A stretch of 34,511 bases of DNA. Source: Candidatus Thorarchaeota archaeon. GTDB taxonomy: Archaea; Asgardarchaeota; Thorarchaeia; Thorarchaeales; Thorarchaeaceae. The stretch's first letter is position 1. The number at the start of each line of letters is the position of its first letter. Positions 24,247 through 32,539 of this stretch are shown one piece after another. A program made the translations under genes and the position numbers. The notes below the pieces were generated by a model. The model searched no databases, was not told the origin of the DNA, and saw only the letters and a list, made by a program, of their open reading frames with translations. Location: positions 1-34,511 of the forward strand of contig JAEORI010000118.1 in the NCBI GenBank assembly GCA_016840965.1, in the 5' to 3' direction.

Positions 24247-25893
24247 CTAGCCTACCTCCTCCCATGGTTTTAGATCATAGTCTACATCAGAATTGTCAAG
24301 GTTCCCAACACACGAATACATACCCTGAGCCAACTCTTCCTGAGCAATCTGCTCGCCTCTCATCGAAGGGCGGATTCCCTTCCACCGCTCTGCTCTAAAA
24401 TCGAGGATATCAACTAGAAAATCATCACCTTCTAGGTCAAGTTCTTCAGCGAGTATTGCTGCAGCTTTGAAAGTGCAAAATGTTCCTTGGCATGGACCGG
24501 TGCCAAGACGGAGTCTACGACGTAAATCATTCAGTGTTTGTGGAAACTCCTCTCTAATAGCATATCGTATCTCAGCTTCTATAACAGGCTCACATGTACA
24601 GATTGTAGTCTTCCATTCTGGATGGTTTCTCGTAAGCTCCAAGATTTTAATGATCTCTGTACCTCTACGAGCTCGCATTCGTTCTAGAGTATGCATGCCA
24701 ATACCAAACTCAGCAGACAGTGATTCGATATCTACATCAGCATCGTTACCAGGAAGAGGTTTTTCGTGGGTCGTACATTTTGCGTCTACTTCGAGTTTCA
24801 TACATACAAGATCAGTTACTGCTTCAGCCATATGTCTACACATTACCAGTTTTCCGCCAGTGAAACTAATCATACCATTATCGTGATCAATCACCTGATA
24901 TCCACGAGTCACCTTATCTTCAGGGACTTTCCAATCAGGAACAAGTGGACGCACACCAGCCATAGTTCGAATGATTCGGGCTTCGCGAATAGATGGAATT
25001 ACGATCTCGATGCTTTTCAAAAGATACTCAATCTCATCAAATGATGCCACAAGGGTATCAGGGTCTTCCCATGTATCCAATGCAGTAGTACCCAATAACA
25101 TAGTGTTTTCATGAGGGAACAGATAGATCCAGCGGCCGTCTATCGCTTTCGAAGTGATTCCAACATTCACAACACGTCGATCAAGAATAACATGAGCACC
25201 CTTATTGAGTCGAAGATCAAGCTCGCCGCCACCGATTCGAGCAATTTTATGAGCCCAGGGTCCAGCTGCATTGACAATTATCTTTGTTCGAACTTTCTCA
25301 GTTTTACCAGTAGTGCGATTATAGAAGACAACCCCTTGAATTGAGCCATTAACTACCTCAAAATCAATCACTTCACAATATGTTTTGATCTTAGCCCCAT
25401 GATTTCTTGCATCAAGAGCTTGAAGCAGAGATAAACGAAATGGGTCAATAAAAAATTCCTCATAATATACTCCAGCAATTATATCAGGATGAATCTTGGG
25501 TTCTATTTCGAGCGTTGCCTCCGGTGTAAGAAACATCATTTCAGGAACGTCTCTTTCTTGAGCATGTTCTGAATAAGCATCAATATAATCACCGTCACTT
25601 GTGGCGTCACTCAAGTCTAGAAGTGGAACAACAATTGGATTTTTTGAGATTATATGTCGCGCGATTCGATTTAGATGCACAACTTCTGCTGAGCACATTC
25701 TCATTATGTCAGGTTCACTTCTGTATTTGAGTCCAGATGAAATCATCCCTGCACAAGTGCCAACAGTGGCTGATGCAATGTCATCACGTTCTAATAGAAG
25801 ACTCTTTAGACCTCGCAAAGCGCAATCACGAGCTACAGCAGTGCCAGTACTTCCTCCACCAATTATGACAACATCAAATTCGGATTTAGTCAT
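24247..25893 (-). CDS. glpA: Anaerobic glycerol-3-phosphate dehydrogenase subunit A (GlpA-like)
   Basis: 548 aa from the ATG at 25893, close to E. coli GlpA (542 aa). The FAD-binding loop VVIIGGGSTGTAVARDCALRG is at about residues 8-28, the GlpA/GlpD family block LNKGAHVILD follows, then FPHENTMLLGTTALDTW and a C-terminal BFD-like [2Fe-2S] domain with the ligands CTC and GPCQGTFC. It oxidises sn-glycerol-3-phosphate to DHAP. It is the first gene of the minus-strand run; a TTG at 25917 would add eight residues but has no Shine-Dalgarno site. An 8-base motif ATTGTGCG shared with the kinase/hydrolase promoter lies at 25946-25953. Confidence 0.93.
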   Translation of the reverse strand: MTKSEFDVVIIGGGSTGTAVARDCALRGLKSLLLERDDIASATVGTCAGMISSGLKYRSEPDIMRMCSAEVVHLNRIARHIISKNPIVVPLLDLSDATSDGDYIDAYSEHAQERDVPEMMFLTPEATLEIEPKIHPDIIAGVYYEEFFIDPFRLSLLQALDARNHGAKIKTYCEVIDFEVVNGSIQGVVFYNRTTGKTEKVRTKIIVNAAGPWAHKIARIGGGELDLRLNKGAHVILDRRVVNVGITSKAIDGRWIYLFPHENTMLLGTTALDTWEDPDTLVASFDEIEYLLKSIEIVIPSIREARIIRTMAGVRPLVPDWKVPEDKVTRGYQVIDHDNGMISFTGGKLVMCRHMAEAVTDLVCMKLEVDAKCTTHEKPLPGNDADVDIESLSAEFGIGMHTLERMRARRGTEIIKILELTRNHPEWKTTICTCEPVIEAEIRYAIREEFPQTLNDLRRRLRLGTGPCQGTFCTFKAAAILAEELDLEGDDFLVDILDFRAERWKGIRPSMRGEQIAQEELAQGMYSCVGNLDNSDVDYDLKPWEEVG

Positions 25894-25945
25894 GCATATC
25901 TTTTCCTGATGGGTCAATGGGATTTGACTGTGGGTTCAGAGTGAA

Positions 25946-25953
25946 CGCACAAT
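25946..25953 (-). promoter_or_regulatory. ATTGTGCG element upstream of glpA
   Basis: On the minus strand the sequence reads TTAGT-ATTGTGCG, about 53 bases before the glpA ATG, directly after a weak TATA-like TTAGTATT. The same eight bases follow the TATA box in the kinase/MBL promoter at 27847-27854. A regulator site is inferred. Confidence 0.35.
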
Positions 25954-26052
25954 ACTAAGGTTTCGGATTGGATACAATTGTAAGATCTCACTGGTAATAA
26001 CCAAGATTACATTAAAAGTGGATTATCACGGGTTTTATTGGTGAACTGCATT

Positions 26053-26304
26053 ATGCCCTCATATGACCTTGGTATACTTATTATCAACAGCCATGATGTA
26101 AAGAAACTCACTCAAGCCTTGGATGTTCCTGATCACCGTTTTGAGGATATTGTAAACTTAGCTAGACACGCATGGGACAATGAAGACACAGTGAGTGAGT
26201 CTATTGAGTATATTGTACAAAACTCCACCGGGTCTGAGCTCGTGTTAGCATTGGTATTCTTCGGTCGAATATGGGAAGACAATCAAAAGGATGATGATGC
26301 ATAG
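26053..26304 (+). CDS. Small hypothetical protein, 83 aa
   Basis: An acidic soluble protein beginning MPSYDLGILIINSHD, with helices DVKKLTQALDVPD, RFEDIVNLARHAWD and SESIEYIVQNS, ending EDNQKDDDA. No family is recognised. The ATG at 26053 follows GGTGA by about 7-8 bases; a TTG at 26038 is an alternative. ATTAAAAG at 26011-26018 could be the TATA box. It sits alone on the plus strand between glpA and the kinase gene, which are both on the minus strand, and is convergent with the kinase gene. It could be a small regulator of the glycerol genes, but only position suggests that. Confidence 0.5.
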   Translation: MPSYDLGILIINSHDVKKLTQALDVPDHRFEDIVNLARHAWDNEDTVSESIEYIVQNSTGSELVLALVFFGRIWEDNQKDDDA

Positions 26305-26334
26305 ATACTGCAAGGTATCATGACTAGACAAAAC

Positions 26335-27792
26335 CTAGGAGATTGCTTCTAGGATTTTTCCCATCTCAGCAATTAGCAGTTTATTGAAGACTTGAACTTG
26401 TTTTTGATATACATCAATATTCTCAGGAATTGGCTCTCTTCGTTCCTCTACATGGAACATATTTTCAACAGCTTCCTTGTAACTTCCGAAAACTCCCATT
26501 CCTACTGTACCAAGCATAGCAGCACCGACTGCGGTTGATTCTCTCACTTTTGGTAAAATGACCGGTCTGTTTATGCAATCAGCTTGAATCTGTCGCCATA
26601 GTGGTGAGTTAGCTCCACCACCGCCAATCCGAAGTTCCTTAAACTCGGTATCCAGCATTCCTTCCATCATCTCAAGATAGATCGAAATAATGTAACCGTT
26701 GGCTTCCATAATTGCTCTAGCGATATGTGCTTTCGTATGTACAAAACCAAGATTATAGAATATTCCTAAATTGTAAGCCATGAATGGGAACATAACAAGA
26801 CCATCACTACCCGCAGGGACATATGCCGCAGATGCCTCAATGATTTGGTATACATCTTTGTCAGTTTGTGCGGCAAGCTTCATCTCGGGTTCACAATATT
26901 GATCTCGAAACCATCTATATGTTAAACCGGTACCAGGAGTTACACCTTCGAGAATCCATTTCCCAGGTATTGCTGATGGATTGCACCACATGACATATGG
27001 GTCTTCCATGAATTCATCAAGATGAGTTATCACGAAAGTTCCAGTACCTGTTGTGGCTTTCACCAAACCGGGTTCAATAATGCCCATTCCTAAAGCTGAG
27101 CATTGTTGATCTCCGCTCCCAAGGATGACCGGTGTTCCTTTTCGCAGTGATGTTGATTTCGCAGCTTCTGAATTGATTTCACCAATTGTGGTTCCTGAAT
27201 CCTTGATTTCCACCAGCTTATCAATAGGGATTCCAGTGGCTGTACACAATTCTTCTGACCATTGAAGAGTTTCATGATCAATTGGTCCAAATCTAGCATC
27301 AGCAGGAGAACTCACCAAAGCACCACAGAGGCGATTATTGATGAAAGCATCCAGAGGCGCCCATTTGTAGACTTTATTAAAGAACTCTGGACGATTCTCA
27401 ATAAACCACATCAGCTTATTGATACTTTTTCGGGGGCCAATTTCTCCAGCCATTTCTTTACTCTTTGCACTTGAGCGATTGTCTACCCAAGTTACAGTAG
27501 GAGCCAATGCAGTACCATCTTTTTCTATTGGTGTTATTGAATCTCTTGTCGTTGAAACGACGACGCCAAAAATGGCATCAGAGCCATACTTACAGCCAGA
27601 CAGAGCTCGCTGCATTGTATTGGCGGATGTTCGCCAAAAAGTATCTGCAACTTGTTCATGTATTTTGACATTTTTTGGTTTAGGAGGATATTCCTCATAG
27701 GCTTTACTAATTTCTTGTCCTTCTTCATTCATTATAACAGAACGTGTTCCAGTAGTACCAATGTCAAAAACAGCAAACAGACGATCGGTCAT
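26335..27792 (-). CDS. glpK: FGGY-family carbohydrate kinase, probable glycerol kinase
   Basis: 485 aa from the ATG at 27792 (GGTG six bases upstream; an in-frame ATG at 27804 is less likely). The ATP-binding start FDIGTTGTRSVI and the block GSGDQQCSALG (the Asp-Gln pair that contacts the substrate in GlpK) are present, as is a Trp in TVTWVDNRSS. Where GlpK has Arg-Glu (NQRET) this protein has Arg-Asp (TTRDS). The second phosphate-binding block is GTGTFVITHL and the C-terminal Gly-rich block GGGGANSPLW. Context beside GlpABC supports phosphorylation of glycerol to G3P, but the substrate residues differ slightly from GlpK, so another polyol is possible. It shares a promoter region with the divergent hydrolase gene. 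Confidence 0.78.
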   Translation of the reverse strand: MTDRLFAVFDIGTTGTRSVIMNEEGQEISKAYEEYPPKPKNVKIHEQVADTFWRTSANTMQRALSGCKYGSDAIFGVVVSTTRDSITPIEKDGTALAPTVTWVDNRSSAKSKEMAGEIGPRKSINKLMWFIENRPEFFNKVYKWAPLDAFINNRLCGALVSSPADARFGPIDHETLQWSEELCTATGIPIDKLVEIKDSGTTIGEINSEAAKSTSLRKGTPVILGSGDQQCSALGMGIIEPGLVKATTGTGTFVITHLDEFMEDPYVMWCNPSAIPGKWILEGVTPGTGLTYRWFRDQYCEPEMKLAAQTDKDVYQIIEASAAYVPAGSDGLVMFPFMAYNLGIFYNLGFVHTKAHIARAIMEANGYIISIYLEMMEGMLDTEFKELRIGGGGANSPLWRQIQADCINRPVILPKVRESTAVGAAMLGTVGMGVFGSYKEAVENMFHVEERREPIPENIDVYQKQVQVFNKLLIAEMGKILEAIS

Positions 27793-27819
27793 TCTTCTCA
27801 CCATGCTTCATGGAAACAC

Positions 27820-27854
27820 ATTGTGATTGTGCAATGGAGCATATAGATTGTGCG
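27820..27854 (+). repeat. Three ATTGTG repeats around the kinase/hydrolase TATA box
   Basis: ATTGTG occurs at 27820-27825, 27826-27831 and 27847-27852. The second and third copies extend to ATTGTGC and start 21 bases apart, two helical turns, on either side of the TATA box. The third continues to ATTGTGCG, also found upstream of glpA. Candidate regulator half-sites. Confidence 0.35.
27841..27847. promoter_or_regulatory. Shared TATA-like box of the kinase and MBL-hydrolase genes
   Basis: ATATAGA on the plus strand, TCTATAT on the minus strand. Predicted starts near 27868 (hydrolase, ATG 27877, very short leader) and near 27816 (kinase, ATG 27792). It is flanked by repeats of ATTGTG. Confidence 0.45.
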
Positions 27855-27876
27855 ACCACGATAGTTATGTAGTGTC

Positions 27877-28824
27877 ATGACATCCGATAGGATGATGTCA
27901 GACTATCCTGTGCATTTGGAGATTGAACCTAAAGTTCATCTTATCAGAGGCATGAATGAAGCACGTTTCCCAGAAGCAAATACGTTACTAATTGATGATG
28001 AAATTCTAACTCTTGTAGATGCGGGTTCAAATCCAATTCAAGTCTTTTCGACACTCAGAGATCTTGGGCATGAACCAGAAGATTTGGACCGTATTGTGTT
28101 ATCACATTATCATGCAGATCATAAGGGATATGCAGAAAAGCTACGATGTTTATCTGACTGTGAAGTATTATGCCACCCTTTGGCTGAAAAGGGAATCACG
28201 AAATTTGAAAACATGCTGAAGTTCATTGGAATTGACAGTCAAGAAGTAAAAGAGCATTGGTTGAACTTACTTGAATCTAGACTACCCCACGTGAAAAATA
28301 GTTATGTTGTGGATGGGAATTTCCAAAATGAAGAAGCCATAGATTGTGGTGAGATTCAATTAATCCCATTGCATTCACCAGGCCACACACATGACCATAC
28401 ATGTTTTGGTATCAATGGTCTTGAAAAGATACTTCTTGTTGACATTGACCTAACTGAGTTTGGGCCTTGGTATGGAAACATTGTAAGCAACATAGAGGAT
28501 TTTAAGAAGTCTATAAAAAGAATTATTGATTTGGAACCAAAAATGGGTATTAGCAGCCACCTACTCGAGCCTGTAACCGATGGACTTGGAAAACAGCTCG
28601 AACGATTTCTTGCCTTCTTCCAGCAAAGAGATGAAGAGATCCTACGCCATATTGCAGAGGGAGTGAATACAGTGAAAAAACTATCCAAAATCCCGATAAT
28701 ATATCCACGTATCCCACATCCAGTTTATTTCGCTTTTGAGGAATTCATGCTTGAGAAGCACATCGAACTATTAGAAAAGAAGGGATCAGTGATTCGAGAG
28801 GAAGGGCACCTTGAAATTCAATGA
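27877..28824 (+). CDS. Metallo-beta-lactamase-fold hydrolase
   Basis: 315 aa. The metal motif H-x-H-x-D-H is SHYHADHKGY at residues 77-82, followed by HSPGHTHDH (third His) and LLVDIDLTEFGPWYG (bridging Asp). A C-terminal helical stretch (residues about 225-315) extends beyond the core domain. The family hydrolyses esters, thioesters, lactones or nucleic acids; a thioesterase role would suit the fatty-acid genes downstream, but nothing proves it. The ATG at 27877 is nearly leaderless relative to the TATA box at 27841; tandem ATG codons at 27892 and 27895 are alternatives. It is divergent from the kinase and shares its control region, so both may respond to the same signal. Confidence 0.82.
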   Translation: MTSDRMMSDYPVHLEIEPKVHLIRGMNEARFPEANTLLIDDEILTLVDAGSNPIQVFSTLRDLGHEPEDLDRIVLSHYHADHKGYAEKLRCLSDCEVLCHPLAEKGITKFENMLKFIGIDSQEVKEHWLNLLESRLPHVKNSYVVDGNFQNEEAIDCGEIQLIPLHSPGHTHDHTCFGINGLEKILLVDIDLTEFGPWYGNIVSNIEDFKKSIKRIIDLEPKMGISSHLLEPVTDGLGKQLERFLAFFQQRDEEILRHIAEGVNTVKKLSKIPIIYPRIPHPVYFAFEEFMLEKHIELLEKKGSVIREEGHLEIQ

Positions 28825-28852
28825 GCTTAGTCCATAGGCAAGAACCAATACC

Positions 28853-29638
28853 TTACCTATGTTTGAATTCAGGTTTGCGTTTCTCAAGAAAAGCATTTAC
28901 ACCTTCTTCCTTATCCTCAGTGTCAAATGTTTGGCAAAATACCTCAAGCTCAAAAGCGAGGTGTTCACTGAATGGGAGTTCCCAAGCCTTCTGTATAGAT
29001 TGTTTCGCCAATCCAAGAGCGACTCCAGGCATTTGACAGAGCTTTTTCGCAAGTTCCTGAGTGCCTGTTTTGAGCTCATCTATGGAACTAAAGACTTTGT
29101 TCACAAGACCAATTCTCAAAGCTTCCTCCGCAGTTATCCTACCACCAGTAAAGATTAGTTCTTTCGCAACTCCAAGACCAACAAGTCTAGGAAATCTTAC
29201 AGTACCACCATTTCCAGGCATTGTTCCGAGATTTAACTCTGGAAAACCAAATTGTGCATTTTTCGATGCATAACGAATATCACATGCGAGAGCTAATTCG
29301 CAACCTCCACCAAGAGCAAATCCATTCACAGCACCAATTATCGGTTTGTTCATTGAGCTCATATATCGGGATATTTCTCGGCTAGGATTAACAACTTGTT
29401 TGATGGTTTCTGAGTTCCGGCCGATAAATTCCGTTACATCAGCCCCAGAAATGAATGCTTTCTCTCCAGAACCCGTAAGAATAACTACTCTGACAGAAGC
29501 ATCTTCTTCAGCTCGCTGAAACATCTCTAATAATTTCTTCTTTACACTAATGTTGAGTGCATTATATCTATCCTGTCGATTAATGGTTATAGTGGCTATC
29601 GCGTTTCTTACATTATAAAGAACAAAATCTTCTGTCAT
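28853..29638 (-). CDS. Enoyl-CoA hydratase/isomerase family protein (paralogue 1)
   Basis: 261 aa from the ATG at 29638, fixed by GAGGTGA 7 bases upstream (the frame runs on to 29695). Both catalytic glutamates of the crotonase hydratases are present: the one in GGGCELAL and the one in FGFPELNLG. The oxyanion-hole region GADVTEF and the ending FLEKRKPEFKHR are typical. It hydrates trans-2-enoyl-CoA in beta-oxidation. It is the last gene of a run nitroreductase, 3-hydroxyacyl-CoA dehydrogenase, this gene, with a 19-base gap. A paralogue of identical length lies at 31697-32482. Confidence 0.92.
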   Translation of the reverse strand: MTEDFVLYNVRNAIATITINRQDRYNALNISVKKKLLEMFQRAEEDASVRVVILTGSGEKAFISGADVTEFIGRNSETIKQVVNPSREISRYMSSMNKPIIGAVNGFALGGGCELALACDIRYASKNAQFGFPELNLGTMPGNGGTVRFPRLVGLGVAKELIFTGGRITAEEALRIGLVNKVFSSIDELKTGTQELAKKLCQMPGVALGLAKQSIQKAWELPFSEHLAFELEVFCQTFDTEDKEEGVNAFLEKRKPEFKHR

Positions 29639-29657
29639 TACAATTTCACCTCTATAG

Positions 29658-30782
29658 TTACAGAAGCATTTGGGGAAGGCTATAGCAATCTCCAAATTCT
29701 TGTTGAAGTTTTTTCAACTCATCTCGAACGGTATCGAGCCCAAGCCGAGCAATAGTTTCAAAGGGTCCTTCTTTATAATTGGAACCTAGTTTCATGGCTT
29801 TGTCAATATCCTCTTTTGATGCGATGCCAGTTTCAAATTCAATCATCGCTTCCCTAAGGTATGGCATGATGATTCTAGTGACCAACCAAGATGGGTCTGC
29901 ACCTTTTGGTTCTTCAAGCGACCGTTTCTGATCATCATAGGCATAGAAGCCTTTTCCAGCTTTTCTTCCAATTCTTCCTTCCTGTACAAATCTCTTGAGC
30001 GTTTCAGGAACTTTGTAGCATTTTCCTAGTTCTCTCTCCAGTGTGCTCATTGTACCAAATGAGATGTCCAAACCCACAAAGTCAGTCAATTCCATTGAGC
30101 CAATTGGTGTTCCGAACTGCTCCTTCATAGAAGTGTCAATCTCTTCAGCGCTTGCCAAGCCTTGTTCATAGATTAACATCGCAGCTCTCGATATCTGCAT
30201 TCGAAGTCGATTGACAATGAATCCAGGACTATCAATTGCCTTAACAGTAGTCTTTCCCTGCCTCAAGCCTACATCTATGGCAGTCTGAATCGTATCCTCG
30301 TTTGTTTCTTTTCCGAGAATGACTTCAAGTAGCTTCATCGCAGGTACAGGAGAAAAGTAATGCATACCAATTACCTTACCCGGTCGACCAGTGACCTTAC
30401 CAAGCTCGGTTATACTCAGCGATGAGGTGTTCGATGCAAGGATTGTTTGAGGTTTAGCAACATGATCCATCTCTTTGAACAGTTTCTTCTTGACATCCAT
30501 GTTCTCGAACACAGCTTCAATGACCAAATCCACATCGCTAACTGCTTCACCCAGATCTGTTGTAGTAACTATCTGACTGATTATCTTCTCCTTATCTCGA
30601 ACATGTAACTTCCCTCGTTTGATTCCCGATTCAATGTACTCAGTGATTCTTGACAGACCTCGATTAATTGCTTGGTCATCTAAATCTGATATTATAACAT
30701 CATATCCGGACACTCGAGAAACATACGCAATCCCAGCGCCCATAAGACCAGCACCAATGACAGCTATTCTTTTGACATTCAT
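29658..30782 (-). CDS. 3-hydroxyacyl-CoA dehydrogenase
   Basis: 374 aa. The NAD-binding loop VIGAGLMGAGIAY opens the protein; SDLDD marks the end of the second strand. The catalytic His lies in GMHYFSPVPAMKLLEVI, with the partner Glu in LEVI, and the SPGFIVNRLRM block begins the C-terminal domain, which is duplicated (FETIARLGLD at the end). It oxidises L-3-hydroxyacyl-CoA. The ATG at 30782 is chosen because AAGGAG lies 8 bases upstream; a GTG at 30791 would overlap the nitroreductase end. Together with the enoyl-CoA hydratase it forms the second and third beta-oxidation steps. PaaH/FadB-type enzymes are close relatives. Confidence 0.92.
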   Translation of the reverse strand: MNVKRIAVIGAGLMGAGIAYVSRVSGYDVIISDLDDQAINRGLSRITEYIESGIKRGKLHVRDKEKIISQIVTTTDLGEAVSDVDLVIEAVFENMDVKKKLFKEMDHVAKPQTILASNTSSLSITELGKVTGRPGKVIGMHYFSPVPAMKLLEVILGKETNEDTIQTAIDVGLRQGKTTVKAIDSPGFIVNRLRMQISRAAMLIYEQGLASAEEIDTSMKEQFGTPIGSMELTDFVGLDISFGTMSTLERELGKCYKVPETLKRFVQEGRIGRKAGKGFYAYDDQKRSLEEPKGADPSWLVTRIIMPYLREAMIEFETGIASKEDIDKAMKLGSNYKEGPFETIARLGLDTVRDELKKLQQEFGDCYSLPQMLL

Positions 30783-30787
30783 TTCCC

Positions 30788-31552
30788 TCACTCCTTCTTT
30801 CTAAAAGCTAATCTCATGTAGGGTTTCCCCCAGCGCTCATTATACATTAATCCTTCAAGTGGTGGACGACTGGGACCCAGATGCCTTGTTGTAACAGGAA
30901 CACCAATGCAAAATGCAGTAAGTGGAGTCCAAATTGGTGGAATGCCGATTCTATCACGTATTAATTGAGTATGGCGTGAGTCTGAACATACAAGTGCTTC
31001 ATACCCGCAGCCATATCCCATAGCGGTGGCGACCATCCACATATTCTGTATAGCCATTCCTGCAACGACAGATCCAAAGAGCTCATTGGGATACAATTTT
31101 GTCGCATCGTGCCAAGCAGGGCATGCACACACAATAATGACTGTGTCACTCTTTTCAGGATACCTGAAGAGAGTTCCTTCACGGAGCCGTGAAAATACTG
31201 CAGCTCGAAATTCATCCTGAATATACCAATTTCGGCCACTTGTGAGCTCAAAAGGAGCTGATCCAAAAACGGTCTGCGCATTTTCCTGTGCTATGTCTGC
31301 CAGGAATTCTTTTGTTTCTTGGTCATCTCTTATAATGATAAATCGAATCATCAACATGTTCTCAGGACTTGGTGCATGTCGTGCTGCATCCAGAATTAGT
31401 TCGATGTGGGAATCAGGTATTTTCTGGCCTGTAAATTCACGAATAGAACGTCGAGATTGAACATGTTTCATCACTTCCAGACCTAGAGCTATCTTTGTTT
31501 CATCCATGTTCTTAGGTTGTATATCCAACGATTCGTTAGCATCAGTGGTCAT
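30788..31552 (-). CDS. Nitroreductase-family FMN protein
   Basis: 254 aa. The family opening SRRSIREFTGQKIPDSHIEL is at about residues 33-52, followed by APSPENMLMIRFIIIRDD, and the second flavin-binding block MATAMGYGCGYEALV appears here as VATAMGYGCGYEALV. FMN-dependent reduction with NAD(P)H is the family role; the real substrate is unknown, and in this setting an enoyl-CoA or flavin/electron-transfer partner is possible. It is the first gene of the operon with 3-hydroxyacyl-CoA dehydrogenase and enoyl-CoA hydratase, behind a strong TATAAATA at 31653-31660, and has GAGGTGA just ahead of the ATG. Confidence 0.85.
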   Translation of the reverse strand: MTTDANESLDIQPKNMDETKIALGLEVMKHVQSRRSIREFTGQKIPDSHIELILDAARHAPSPENMLMIRFIIIRDDQETKEFLADIAQENAQTVFGSAPFELTSGRNWYIQDEFRAAVFSRLREGTLFRYPEKSDTVIIVCACPAWHDATKLYPNELFGSVVAGMAIQNMWMVATAMGYGCGYEALVCSDSRHTQLIRDRIGIPPIWTPLTAFCIGVPVTTRHLGPSRPPLEGLMYNERWGKPYMRLAFRKKE

Positions 31553-31652
31553 TCTATCACCTCAGATGGGTACTGGAAAAGGAAGTTCTCTCTTTCAGTG
31601 TGTTCCCAGTGCCTAACCCTTTGAATTACATTGATTCTTATGGGAGAGGTGC

Positions 31653-31660
31653 TATTTATA
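31653..31660 (-). promoter_or_regulatory. TATA box of the nitroreductase operon
   Basis: TATAAATA on the minus strand is the best TATA match in the window. Transcription should start near 31630, giving a leader of about 80 bases to the ATG at 31552. Confidence 0.6.
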
Positions 31661-31696
31661 CGAACTCATCTCAATTTCTGATTTAGGAATAGCAGA

Positions 31697-32482
31697 CTAC
31701 TTATGTTTGAACTCGGGCTTACGCTTCTCAAGAAAAGCAGCAACGCCTTCTTCTTTATCCTCAGTGTCGAATGATTTGCAAAATACATCTACCTCAAGGG
31801 CAAGGTTATCATCAAGTGATAGTTGCCACGCATTATTCATCGATTCTTTTGCTAGCTTGAGTGCAACTCCAGATTTTTCTGCTAATTTCATCGCAAGTTC
31901 TTTCACTCCAATATGGAGAGCTTCGACAGACTCAAACACCTTGTTAACCAAACCTATGCGTAAAGCCTCTTCTGCTTTGATTTGATCTCCTGTAAATACA
32001 AGTTCCTTCGCTATTCCGAGGCTCACCAATCGGGGTAATCTAACTGTACCACCATATCCAGGTATTATGCCAAGGTTAATCTCAGGTTGACCAAACCTTG
32101 CATTTCCAGAGGCATATCGGATGTCACAGGCCATAGCAATCTCACAACCGCCACCTAGTGCGAAGCCATTAACAGCAGCTATTACTGGCTTGTCCATTGA
32201 TTCAATGAATGTGCAGAGTTCCTGACCATTTTTAACAAGAGGTCGAATAATTTTTCCTCCTTTTCCTTGAAACTCTGTTATGTCAGCACCTGCTGCAAAG
32301 GCTTTCTCACCTGCACCAGTCAAAACAATTACACGAATTGTTTTGTCATCTTCAGCTTTTTTGAAAAGAGTTCTTAGAGTTTTCACTACTGCAGAATTCA
32401 ACGCGTTGTATTTTGCAGGTCGGTTAATTGTAATAGTGGCAATCCCATCAGCCACTTCATAGAGAACTTCCTCTTCAGTCAT
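31697..32482 (-). CDS. Enoyl-CoA hydratase/isomerase family protein (paralogue 2)
   Basis: 261 aa from the ATG at 32482, with AGGAGG upstream (the frame runs to 32518). It aligns without gaps to the paralogue at 28853-29638 and shares its ending FDTEDKEEGV and KRKPEFKH. Both catalytic glutamates are present in GGGCEIAM and FGQPEINLG. The role is hydration of enoyl-CoA; two copies may serve different chain lengths. It is transcribed separately from the nitroreductase operon, since the 144-base gap contains that operon's own TATA box, and it is divergent from the 118-aa gene. Confidence 0.92.
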   Translation of the reverse strand: MTEEEVLYEVADGIATITINRPAKYNALNSAVVKTLRTLFKKAEDDKTIRVIVLTGAGEKAFAAGADITEFQGKGGKIIRPLVKNGQELCTFIESMDKPVIAAVNGFALGGGCEIAMACDIRYASGNARFGQPEINLGIIPGYGGTVRLPRLVSLGIAKELVFTGDQIKAEEALRIGLVNKVFESVEALHIGVKELAMKLAEKSGVALKLAKESMNNAWQLSLDDNLALEVDVFCKSFDTEDKEEGVAAFLEKRKPEFKHK

Positions 32483-32525
32483 GGTTCTTCCTCCTGACGA
32501 ATGGCCGTTATGGTTCAAAGGTAAG

Positions 32526-32532
32526 TAATAAG
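32526..32532 (-). promoter_or_regulatory. TATA-like box of enoyl-CoA hydratase paralogue 2
   Basis: CTTATTA on the minus strand gives a predicted start near 32503, with AGGAGG and the ATG at 32482 downstream. Confidence 0.45.
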
Positions 32533-32539
32533 CCTTCGC

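Noticed and set aside
25973..25982. TACAATTGTA perfect palindrome between glpA and the small plus-strand gene
   Set aside because: A 10-base palindrome is expected dozens of times by chance in a window this size, and it does not match the ATTGTGCG motif well enough to be counted with it.
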